Shown here in pieces: positions 36,543 through 47,400 of a stretch of DNA of 64,000 bases; positions within the stretch are counted from its first letter, which is position 1, and each line of letters starts with the position of its first letter. Origin of the DNA: Marchantia polymorpha subsp. ruderalis (taxonomy: Eukaryota; Streptophyta; Marchantiopsida; Marchantiales; Marchantiaceae). The stretch spans positions 6,398,501-6,462,500 of the forward strand of contig AP031351.1 of NCBI GenBank assembly GCA_037833965.1. The letters are read 5' to 3'. Below the pieces are notes generated by a model. It saw only the letters and a list, made by a program, of their open reading frames with translations, searched no databases and was not told the origin of the DNA. The translations under genes and the position numbers were made by a program.

Positions 36543-38250
36543 ATCTATATTAAGTGTAAGTGTGTGTGTGTGTGAATTGAATAATTTAAATTATATTTAA
36601 ATTTTAATTCCATTTATTAATTCATTACAAAATAACAATAAAAACTTTAGCAATTCAAGTATAAAGTTTTTTTTAAAAATTCAAAATTTTTCTAAAAAAA
36701 TCTGACCAAATAAGGTTTTAACAAGGAGAAAAGATTTTGTATGTCTTTATATTTTTTAATAATGAGTATAACAAAATTCTTTGATAATAATAATATTCAG
36801 ATTATTTTTTCTCAAATTTAGAAGACATATTTTAATTTTTTCGAAAAGAACAGGAACTCGGAAAAAACCCATTAAAAAATAATTTGACATAATGAACGTA
36901 AATGTTTCAGAATTAAAAATTCGATTTGATTTTGAAAAAAATGATTTTCCGATATTTATTTGGCTTTATTCATATTCATAAAATAATTAATATAGTTTTT
37001 TAACATTCATTTATAAATATATTTTTTGTGATAGTATAAAAAAATATGACATAATCTACAAATTTTGAAATGAATCGAAGTTTATTCATTTGATTTGAAA
37101 ATGATAACATTGTTCTTTTCAAAAAAATACAAAACAATTTCAACAATGTTCTGTTGAAATTGATAGATACATATAACATTCCATTAACAGTTAAAACCAA
37201 TCAACTTTTCCTATGTGATGCAAAAAATAATCTATTTTATTATAATTAGCAATATATTTCAATAAGATTTAATATCTTCAATGTGTTATAAAAGTAATGT
37301 AAAAATAAAAAATTGAATGTTTTTGGGAATTGTGTTAAGATCAATGTAAGACAATATGCAATTATTATGAAACTTTGTATAAGTTTTTGGATATACTCAA
37401 AGATGAAATTAATCTGAATATATATAATGCCTAATTGAACATTTTAGTGATATAAAAAATTTCCCTTAATTTGTATTTTAATGTTAGGTTGAAAATTGGT
37501 TTCCAATACAATAGAGAATAATAAGTAAGAATTACATAAATTACAAACTTAATGAGAGATGATACATATCAAACTTATATGTTTGAAACTATGTCAACAT
37601 CATCCATAGTCCTTAGAATCAACTATGCTATTAGAATCATTGATATTGGACTTGCTTTTGAAGTCAACATCGTGAATAAAAATCCTAATTTCAGTTTTAA
37701 AGAAAGTTAGCTTCAGTGCTCGCGGATGTATAGTTTTGATGTTGAGTAACTGATGTATGACACTGAAGTAATTTGAAAACTTCAGAATTGGGTCTTGAAA
37801 TATTGGTGATGAGTTACATCTCATGCTTTTATTAAAGCTTTTATGATGTGAATTAACAAGGGCCATATGAACTTATCAATCAAAACAAGATTTTCATTTT
37901 AGATTATTATTACCTTGACATTCCATTATTCTTCATAACTTTTTACTTTACGATGATAATCTGATTTGTGAGATATATTAAAAACATATGAATTCTATAT
38001 GGAAACTATTTTGTCATAGGAGAGATAGTGAGATCTTGAAAATAAGATATATATTAATTTTTTTTCAGATTAATTGACTAAATTAAAAATAACACCGAAA
38101 ATAGTTGCAAATCTTCCTGCTAATACCAATAACTTTGGATGCTATGGTTGTTTGCAAACTGGCTAACTTAAATAAAATGACATCATTTATACTATGGTTT
38201 ATCCCATTCACCCCTTCTCTCACATGTTAAACGCGTGTGAACGAGGATTT
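34817..38250. other. AT-rich gene desert with microsatellites
   Basis: Strongly AT-rich sequence with no coding evidence on either strand. It includes a (TA)n run at 36494-36540 followed by a (GT)n run at 36560-36574. The open frame across this repeat encodes a run of Tyr-Ile pairs and is an artefact of it. Confidence 0.7.
36494..36574. repeat. Compound microsatellite (TA)n...(GT)n
   Basis: About 23 TA units are followed after a 20-bp interruption by about seven GT units. It is a simple sequence repeat in non-coding AT-rich DNA. Confidence 0.95.
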
Positions 38251-38993
38251 AGTCATTTATTAAAGCGACAATGTTCATAAATGGCCTAAATTCTATGGTA
38301 AGCCTGGGATTTTTCTACCAATTTCTCATCTACTCAAGAATCGCATACCGATTTTTGACAGTTGTCTCAGCTCTGAAAAATCAAATTTCCGCGTACTCTG
38401 CTGTGGGTACGAATAGTATCACCTTCCTGAATCGTCTTCCGCAGTTACCACAGCTTCAGAGTCGGTGGCTTCCACCTCGTCCTCTTCATCATCTTCATCA
38501 CTGTCCGAGTATCTTTTTCTACGTTTACAATTTTGTTTGTCATTTTCAGGTCCCTGTTTACGCTGTCTCAGCGTTAGTTCGATTCTAAGAAGATTGGATT
38601 CGTTTTTATAATGAAAGGGCGCCCTAAAAGCGAAGATCGAGAGATCAGTAAGGTCAAGCTCCGCGTCCATGAATCTGGTAAACCAAAACCCACCAAGACA
38701 ATTAACAACAGGGGTAAAGTCCTTACCGCTTGCAAGCTCAGTCCAAACGCATAACAACGAGATACACCAATTCATGGCACTGTAGGCCTTGACTACGAGA
38801 ATCCTAAGCCTGCATTGCCTGAGCTTACGATATCTCAGCTTGGTTCAACAATGGGTCACTTCCACATTGAACCGTCCTCACACGGGTATACTAAAGCATG
38901 GCCTTCACAAGTCCTCACAAGAAATAACACACCTGTAGACCTCATTCTCTGTCCTTTGCAAAAGGCGGCAGCGAGCATGAAACCCTTCTTTAC

Positions 38994-41185
38994 CGGGTTT
39001 CCCTAGCTTTGCCTTCTGCCGATCAATCTCGCTCGTCAATACGTACTGAACAAGGCCCACACGAAGCAGCAATAACCGTAACATCAGCATCAGGAACGAA
39101 CCTACTTAGTAGAGCATTGCGAAAGCACATCACGAACGAGTGAGAGTACTGAATTAAGAGAAAACGAAAGAAGGTACACATGTAGCAGCCTGTTAATATT
39201 GATAGGCGACGATTTTTCAACATTTTTCAACATTATTTGCAAAAGTAAGGCGACCATTTTTCCACCTTCCCTTTCTTGCTTAGCATAACCTCAGACCAAA
39301 GCATAAAATTAAAAACAAGAGCTTACCACTAGGTACCGGCACTTCGCAGCGTTGTCATATATAGCCCATACCTCGTCCTTTCCGGGGTACATAAAGTAAT
39401 GATTATCGAAATGCAAAAATGTGCTCACCCTGTATATGCGAAACAGTATGATTGACTGCAAAAGCGCTCTAACGGAGTGCACCAACTTGGAAGAATTCCA
39501 CAACTATGAACTCTGCTCAATAAATATTGTCGTGGCATGACACGATACTTAGCAGAAGCTCACGTATTAGCGGTTTGAGCTTTAGATTTAACTATTGTTT
39601 GTGTTTCACAAAAGCTGTGGCAGTCAAATGAACCTAATGAGTCTAATGAGGGATATCAAAATCTAAAACATTTATACCTGTGGGAGAATGCAACCCAAGA
39701 ATTTTGCTTATCTATCAATTCTCTCAGATGAAAAAGACCTGTCCCTCGATTTGTGTCCCAGTTATCGGGCTCTCCAGCTGCATAGGCAGATGTCATCTCC
39801 ATAAACTTTCTGCATTACATACAGGATGTAAAAATGAAGATTACATTCTAAATGAAGAGTTGACATAATCAATTTTGGAGAAACCATAGGTTCTTCATGT
39901 AATATAACCCTTGACGTATTGTTACCATATTCACCTCTTGAATCACGACATGATTGATAAGATCAAGTGGTGAACATGGTAGAAATTTATCATGATTGAC
40001 CAGTACGAACATTGGATATGACAACTGAGCATGAAACAATGATTCTACGTCAAATCCGGATAGTCGTATGGAGCATACATCAAAGTCGGGTGAGCCATCT
40101 GCTACCGAAGTTCAACTAGCTGCACATTTGAGTCTAGAATCAAAGCTATGTAAGTCAGTGTTGTGTAGTCGGACAGCGTAGTGGCTTAATAACCGTAGTT
40201 CTCAATAGCCGAACAATTACATAAAGGGGCGCCTCTCAATAAATTCAGGGAAATACTACGATCACTACTAATATTGGCCATGCCTTTTCCAGCTCTCCTT
40301 AAAAACCTTTACAAATCTGCTCCGATTACTAGGAAGGAGAAAACTAATGAACGATAGATGACAAGAAGCAAAAAGGTCAAAAGGCTCAGATCATAAGTAT
40401 GAAATAGGATGCAGGAGAGCCAGCAGACAAGAAAGTGGAATCAGAGAAGGAAACTGTTTTCTGACGAAAGATGTACTGTGAACAAACCTTACCTGGAAGC
40501 TGAATGGATTTGATATTGCTAAACATAAGGTATCAGGTTTACTCACACTTCAATATAAATTGGTGGTCGTTTTCTACCTAGTTGAATCCGCACATCACTG
40601 AAACGGTCTCCAGATCTGCTGACAATGACTGCATACCAATTGGGTCGCTCATGGCTATTGTACAAAGCCCAAACCTGTTCATGAAACCATAATTCATCAA
40701 GGAGGGTTCAGTGCTCTCAAGACAAGTAAACCGGTGGAGCATCCTGACAACAGAAGACTGTCTGGTCCAGGTTGACATCATAGAACACCTCACTTTCCCC
40801 AGTAGTAACCGTCTCTCCATGACCAGGGAAACTATGACAGCTTTAGTTCTAGTTTGGTTATTTCAAGATGAAAAGGATCGAGCTTATTTCCCAGCATTTT
40901 CCTTCTGCAGTGGTGCACTAGTCTCACCTCGCCTGGGTCCATGGCTGAGCAATCCTGCTCTTTAATGTACTTCGGAAGGGAGATTGGTATCGGGGCAGCT
41001 CGAACTTCTCTGTACAATAATGGACTTAAAAGGTAGCATATGACTGGTACCTACAATGGCAAGGCGGCGGAAAAAGGTCTTCAGTAGATGTGAAAGCTTT
41101 CACGTCTTCAAAGATGTAATGACTTCCACAAATGCAGACAAAGACTTTATACTCAAAACTCCTTTCAATGGCGGAAAGAACTGTA
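38994..41185 (-). CDS. Zinc-site plus DUF3444-like module, separate gene or C-terminal half of the methyltransferase
   Basis: Six minus-strand exons join in phase: 41185-41051, 41009-40928, 40674-40547, 39809-39678, 39429-39327 and 39045-38994. The first has a possible zinc site (CICGSHYIFED then PPPCHC). The third and fifth each carry the DUF3444 hallmark: VWALYNSHERPNWYAVIV, and YPGKDEVWAIYDNAAKCRYL. Between them is VAFSHRVSTF, matching the FSH segment of that domain. DUF3444 is known at the C-termini of many plant J-domain proteins; its function is not established. No J-domain is present here. No clean first exon with an ATG was found. Instead, a 23-nt exon at 41295-41273 links it in phase to motif X of the methyltransferase upstream, 88 bp away. 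The 3' end is unresolved: one option is an acceptor near 38893 leading to a stop about ten codons on. A further minus-strand coding-like frame at 38419-38700 (DAELDLTDLSIFAFRAPF, then an acidic Lys-rich part) may belong to it. Confidence 0.6.
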
Positions 41186-41272
41186 CTGATATATTACTTC
41201 GAAATCATAACAACAGCAGTAGCACCTAACAATCCTGGATCATCCATAGGATCCAGAAGAGAGTAGCTATAC

Positions 41273-44200
41273 GTCATGTAACATTCATAAGCTGTCTAAA
41301 AAGGTTCTACATGTAGTTCAAATCGAGTGACTTACTGAAAAAGTGTTGCCAAGAAGATGCCACCGTGCGCTACGATTGATGCCATCCGCAAAAGAAGAAG
41401 ACTTTACTGAACTCATCTCCTCCACTAGCCTTTGAGATGATTGTACAATTCTCTTACTTCTCAACATCTTCTCCCCCGCACGTCTAGTGATGTTCGTAAT
41501 ATTCACCTCAGTGCTGTAAAAGACAAGAAAATACATGCTCTGAGAAAACTCTTTCATTTGAATCTCCATTCGGTAAATGCACAATGAAGATTAACAAGAC
41601 ACCAAATTAATATAGAAATTGACCATGTTTACCGATAGTTTGCTGTTGATGATATGGTCTTCTTTTCGCAGCTATGATTGAATTTCACATTGGTATATCC
41701 TGGGGGATATCCCATCGCTAGCTCTGTTTCTATTACGCTAATGTAACGCAGCTTATTTGTGTTGTTGTCCATCACCAATTCAAGACTACCATAGCCAGCC
41801 TTATGATTGTTCTGTGAAAGAATGCACTGCAGCATATACACAGCAAAATGAGCGCATGTAAACAAGATTACACTTATGATCCACAAGTGCAGCTCAGTCC
41901 ATAGTAAAATGTAAAGCTCTTATTTTCCTATGCCATTCATTCTATCTAACTTCATCTTTTAGAGAACAGGTGATCATATGTGTTAAGATGAAAGCTCTAA
42001 AATAACAGTTTACTCAGATGTTTCTCATATAACTCCATCTTACAAGAGAAACATGATCTCCTAAATTAGTCTACGTTGCATATATTTTGTAGGTAAAATG
42101 AAAAAAAAGCCTGGACGTGGAGCTGATGACTTCGCATAATAACCAGGTATGTTTACATGTCATAAAAACATCCTTACCCCGACTTTTTTGTCGAGAGCAG
42201 TTGCATTGTGAAGCACACTTTGCAGGGCTGTGCTTTCATGATCTCTAATTCGAGGAATTTTGTTCGGGTAGGGTATGTTTGACCAGTATATCCGTCTCCT
42301 CTTACTGGGAGTAATCTCCTCAGCATCGATCTCAATTGGAGTGGTGTTCAAATGCTTTGAGATCTCTTGACGATCAATCCATGTCATTGATGCGACATTC
42401 TCTGCAAGAAACCTGGACGCTATCATGTCAGAAAAAAATACTATCTTGCATCTGGATGTATCAGTCCTTAGCTCTGGCAACGGTAACAATCTGTGATTAG
42501 ATAGCCTACAAGAAGTAACAAAACGCAACAAGTGATTGTAAGGTCTGCTATCTTAAATGTAGGATAATCTGAATGTCTCGTGAACTCCCAGTTCACAGAA
42601 GGTAATGTGCCCTGAGAGATGCGAAAGGTATGAATGATACCACTTTTAATTTTATGAAGTACGTACAGTTCCTCAACTACGTTATTCGACTTCGTAACAA
42701 TAGTCCTCACGCCTGGGTTCTCAAAAATCTTCGTCTAGAATCTTGGAATATATAGCATATAAAATCCATGAGTTAAGTAAGAACTTTGTGAGTGATAAAA
42801 CCTTATTGAACCGAAGTCAAGATTGCTTGGTTGTTATTTGAATGAGTCAAACTTACGCAATCCTAATAATTACAGGAGTACCAGTGAAGAAGAACGTCAC
42901 CAGGTTGGGTTGAAAATCTTGATGATGCGTAGCATTTCGAAGAAGAGCTTGCTTCGTTGCCCGTGAAGTCTGTCCATCGACAACTTACAGGTTAAGTAGC
43001 TCTAACATGTCAAACATTAGTCCTCGACCTACCAAGAAGACTGAGCAGGATACATGTAACGAGGGTTGCAATGAAAGGGCAGATATCACAAATCCAAATC
43101 ATAATGACTATTCCACATTCATAATCCTAACAAACTCATCAGACTTTCCATCATCTTACCACTATACCCTCAAGCTATATATCTATTATGTATTGAGGTC
43201 TCATTTACCCAACAGCAATTACAAAAGCTCTAGTGCGCAACTATTAAGCTGACATGTATGATGGCTTATATATGCACTGGAATCGATGTAAACAACCATT
43301 GAGCATATATGGGCAAAAAAGAAGTGACGTTCGAGTACCATAAGCAACCTCCGATGACATCCATACTTCAGAGTTTTGTAGATGAGAACCACATTATGCT
43401 TCTTTAAGATTACAATCTAGCGATAATTGCTTTGTCTTCAGATTGAGAAAGAAAAGCAGATGCATTACTTTCTAACAAAATATATTCTTAAGAGAGGATT
43501 GTTATGTCAACTGATATGACTATTTCCCGACTTGTGGTGTACGATGAAAATCAGAAAAGTATGATAACTCCAGAAACACAAATATAAAGCTCTACAGGTA
43601 GAAATGCTTCAAAGTAAGCCATAAACATAATCAAACCTTTCAGCAAATGCAGGAAAACTATCATATCAGACTAAATATGAAAAATACATTCACGGTCTGG
43701 ATTCTGTAGATTTAACAGTCTTGAGAGTCCATAAAACTGGCTGCCTTCACGTCCATGCCAGATTAATAAGGCAGAAACTTGAAAAGTCGATTAAAGTATG
43801 AATAATTATGCTTGATTGAAGCTAAATAAAAAAGGAAAGAGGAAAAAGGGAATGGAACGAACACAGTAATCGCATGTGCTCTGAAGGAATATTCTCATAA
43901 TACTTCAAGCATCATCCATTTTAAATGAAAGGAGATGAGAATCATTTTGCAGCATCTTGAAACGATCTAGGTTGAAGAGTTACCCCATTTTATGCCCCAG
44001 GCTGCTCAAGTCTTGACAGGGAAAACCACCAATGATCAAATCCACCTTCTCTGGTATGTCTGCTTTTTCAAGTTCCTTAACATCTCCGAGGTGACGAACC
44101 ATGCCGTATCTATGTTTGATCACCTGCATCGCGGCATCATTCTAAAGGACAATATGATGTTATAGCACATCGTGACACAGGTAGGGAGCATAATGTTTGA

Positions 44201-45859
44201 TGAAAGGAAGGTTATTTAGTCAATCCAAGCAAGATCTTGGAGGTCAAGGGAAAGACATGTCCACTCGTGTGTGTTTCGTAAAATCTAAGGACGGGACATT
44301 TCACATCATTGACTGAAGGTGCTACCTATTTTCTGTAGAAAGCTAGGCGCCACAGGACTCTGATGATGTATGGAGTATCTGCACTTGAAAATTCTTCTCA
44401 ACAAAAAACTATGAAGTTGAATTCTTGTGACAAGATTTTCAGGTGTTGTGCTTTACGTCTATTTAATAGACGTAAAACTAGATAACTTGTTTGAATAACC
44501 AGAACTAGTGCATGGCTCCTGATGTTCAAGCTACGGTTACAATGTACCAGTGGCAGGACACACAGAGACAATGCTTTGATGGAATAGCACAAGTAGCGTT
44601 CAAAAGATTTTGTTCTAAAGGAGAAAATTCTCGCTTATTACTGTCCACGTGGGACATGTGCTGAGTATGGATTATCATTCCTGTCTAATCTACAACCTAC
44701 AGATTATTTGGCTATTACCTTTGAAATTAGTGTTAACATAGATGTCAGGCTTTTGTTAAGTTTGTTAAGGCAACTTCATAGGCTCAAACGTCCTGCGAAG
44801 GATGAGGCAGTTCCTGCCTGAGATGGTATCTTAGGAAGAAAATAGACCCTTATAATTCAACAACAAAGTTCAGAAGCTCTGAACATTCGTAGCTATTTTC
44901 AATTTTGAAATGGTTGGTGTAAACGCCCATGAGAGTCATTCTCTAAATTAGCTCTGAAATGTAGACATCATGTTGTAAATCATCCTCGACATTGTCAACG
45001 GTCGGAGACCATCCTAACCACAGAAATTATATAAGATCACCTTTTTTCAAAGGCAGAAAAAAGTGTTTATGGACTTTGTATATGATAAGGTTCTCTACAG
45101 AGGAAACGAACCAGAAATGGAATGTCATATAGACTGGGACCTTACTAGGTTGATGTATGATTTAGTCACAGCGTCCGAGTATGATCAATTTGCATTGATC
45201 ATCCTCAGATATATTTGACATTGGTCCTCAAACAAAAAGCCCTCTTGATGGTCTTGATCCATGATTTAGTAACACGAGACAGAACAGGTTATGGTTTCAA
45301 TGCATGAGTTTCATATATTATGGGTTCAAGAATGATAATCGAGAAAACAGTGTGTCTAGCCAGCGTAACACAAATGTTTCCGAAGATGGAGAAGAATCAT
45401 ACCACTTCACAACTGTATCCCACGAAAGGTATGCCAAGTCTTTCAAGGGCGACCCAAACACCACCAATCCCATCAAACAAGCTGAGAACCACCAAGGGCT
45501 TGCCAGTCCATTCTCCACCTTTAAGCCTCACATCATTTATCCAGTCTTGGCCTTCGCAGTGCCAGCAGCACTCTTCGTTCGTCTGGAACAAACCCCGTAT
45601 GTGTATGAAAGGAAAATACAAGACTCTTTCTCAGTTAGAAGAGGTGGAAAATGAACATTTTCACCCTTTCTCACTGTTGGTTATTAGCACTCTCGAAACA
45701 GCTACAATTCTTTGTCGATGGAATCAATTGGAATTGGACGAGGTGTGATAACAAAAGAAAACGAACCTCTTTAATCCGTATTCTTTTTCGCTCTTGTTTG
45801 GAAGCTATATTGAGGGCCTCCTTCTCAAGGTCACGGATTTTGGTAAGCAATCTTTCCAT
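41273..45859 (-). CDS. DNMT3: DNMT3-like DNA (cytosine-5) methyltransferase, multi-exon
   Basis: Predicted de novo cytosine-5 DNA methyltransferase acting in the nucleus with S-adenosylmethionine. Phase-consistent minus-strand exons are 45859-45767 (ATG, coiled coil), 45582-45403, 44141-43984, about 43740-43694, 42473-42178, 41811-41633, 41513-41336 and perhaps 41295-41273. Exon 2 has a Cys/His patch (EECCWHCE) and motif I VVLSLFDGIGG. Exon 3 has LGDVKEL and motif IV GGFPCQDLSSLG with the catalytic Cys. Exon 5 has motif VI FLAENVASM and motif VIII RRRIYWSNIP, closely resembling animal DNMT3 in spacing and residues. Then come KLRYISVIETELAMGYPPGY and motif X RWHLLGNTFS. Motifs I-IV-VI-VIII-X are in canonical order, so this is not a DRM, where VI-X precede I-IV. 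Oddities: PCQ instead of the DNMT3-typical PCN; a VRTIVTKSNN exon out of place; an unusually long segment between the GYPPGY block and motif X; an unusual C-terminus. The N-terminus beyond 45859 and the small exon near 43740 are uncertain. Confidence 0.8.
42641..42712 (-). CDS. Candidate in-frame cassette exon with VRTIVTKSNN motif
   Basis: Flanked by a possible acceptor (aacccag) and a possible donor (gtatca), this 72-nt segment begins with the last two bases of a codon and ends with the first base of the next. It can therefore be included or skipped between the exons at 43694 and 42473 without changing frame. It encodes VRTIVTKSNNVVEELY. This resembles the VRTITTRSN segment that in DNMT3 follows motif VIII, yet here it lies before motif VI. 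It could be an alternative exon, a displaced exon or a decayed remnant. Confidence 0.45.
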
Positions 45860-46419
45860 TTCCTTGCAACTGATAGGTCAACAGGACAGTTTTTCAGATA
45901 TCACGTGCCAAGAACTGAAACGGGCAGATTTAAAACTCTCGTTGTCATTGCAATCCAGCACAACGAAGTATCCAGATACGGCTTACCACAGAAATTAGTG
46001 AGGATGATGCTAAGGAAGCGGTCTCCTTGAAGCTCCAGACAGGTTACTTCGGTTTGCAAGCTTTCTCCATGACTTATGGGGAAAATATCCACATAAAGTC
46101 AAAATTTGTCTTGAGACGACAGAATTCGTTGGATCAATTCCCAGCATAAGCAGAAGCTTTTCCAATCTGAAAATTGTTCGGTTTTTTTTTTAACAACCTG
46201 GGACTTGCCGTGCACCAATTGAAGACTGCACCATCGCAACAAAGTGGGGTAAGAATTCTTTCGAAGCTAAATTTGAAGCCCTGAACAGGAGAATTGAATT
46301 AAAGTTGACATAAGTGAGCTGCCAGAGGAGCGGCCTCAGTACTAGACTTTCGCTGCTTTGTATTCAAGAAAATTAAGTTGAGGCTGGAAGTTGTTGGCAA
46401 GAATGTCGCCTACTGTCTT

Positions 46420-47400
46420 GGGTGTGTCGAAAAGCACGAGGTACTCCTAGCAGATTTCCGGGGTGTCTATCACCCACAGATCACTACGCCCACAGAGACG
46501 AACATAATTTCCACCATGCAGAGAACGAAAAAGGCATGACTTGCCATCTGCCCGTCCGCGTGGTCTGGCCTGTTCAAAACAACCCAAGAACCCGGGAGCC
46601 CACAGTGGGAATGCGCAACTCCGCACACTCTTCACGTGCCAAATTCGAGCCCGCAAAGTGGCAACAAAAAGCCAACCAGCCAGCCAGGCCCGGGCGCTAC
46701 TCGAGACAAGGATTCAGCTCGCGACAACGACTGTACTCGACAGTTCTTGCAGTCCCGAGTGCGAGTGCGAGGCGCACCCCGCATCAGGAAGGAGATGGAG
46801 GACCTCGAGAGCGCGAGTCTGGGCCGAGCCGAGGCAAGGCAAGGCAGACCAGACGAAGAAAGCCCACATTAAGCGCATTGCATCTTCGGACGTCCGGCAC
46901 TTTATTCCATCGGCAAGACACGAGAGTCGGTCAGTAGGCCAAGAGATTGCCGGTCCGTCGGTCGGTCGCTCGGGTCTCAAACCCGAACTCACTTCTTGCA
47001 AGAGGTGGAAATCCTCTCGGGAAAAAGCCAGACACCTTGGAACCGGCAGACGGACAGATCGAGTGGACGAACGAACGAGCGAGCGCCACCTGGCACTGGG
47101 ACCACGCGGCCCCACCACGCGACCCCGACCGGGATGCAGGCCTGACTTGGCCGTTTTCGAGCTCATCCGCCTCCCACGGAGCGATCCTACCGGGTTCGAC
47201 GAATGGACAACTGTCCCCGTGGCAGCCAGCGAACAAAGAACAAGAAAAAGTCCACTCGTCCCCGATTGGTCACATGCGCGCACACGCCTCCAATTATGGC
47301 CTGTGGCACCTTGTCGTACATTTTGTACTTGTATTCATTTCCTGCCCTGCCCTTCCCTTTCCTTTTGGATACGAGTTGATAATGGGGACATATAAATAAA
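46420..47400. promoter_or_regulatory. GC-rich island, probable promoter of the methyltransferase gene
   Basis: About 1 kb of GC-rich DNA rich in CpG lies some 0.6 kb upstream of the first methyltransferase exon found. It resembles the island in front of the 14-3-3 gene. Long open frames cover it on both strands (up to 284 codons on the plus strand), but they are Arg/Ser/Pro-rich, overlap each other and show no motif. A TATA-like catataaataaaa occurs at 47388-47400 and could serve a plus-strand transcript. Confidence 0.45.

Noticed and set aside
36415-36600. A frame encoding Tyr-Ile repeats
   Set aside because: It is the translation of a TA microsatellite.
43741-43775. Extending the small methyltransferase exon at 43740 to include HGREGS
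   Set aside because: The residues look plausible next to motif IV, but the only upstream AG gives the wrong phase for the exon ending at 43984.
45901-46092. A minus-strand frame just upstream of the methyltransferase as an extra N-terminal exon
   Set aside because: It starts at a non-ATG codon, no PWWP or ADD motif is visible, and no phase-supported junction to the exon at 45859 could be fixed.
46541-47395. A 284-codon plus-strand open frame
   Set aside because: It lies in a GC-rich island where long frames occur on both strands. The composition is Arg/Ser/Pro-rich with no motif, and overlapping frames of 150-190 codons are equally open.
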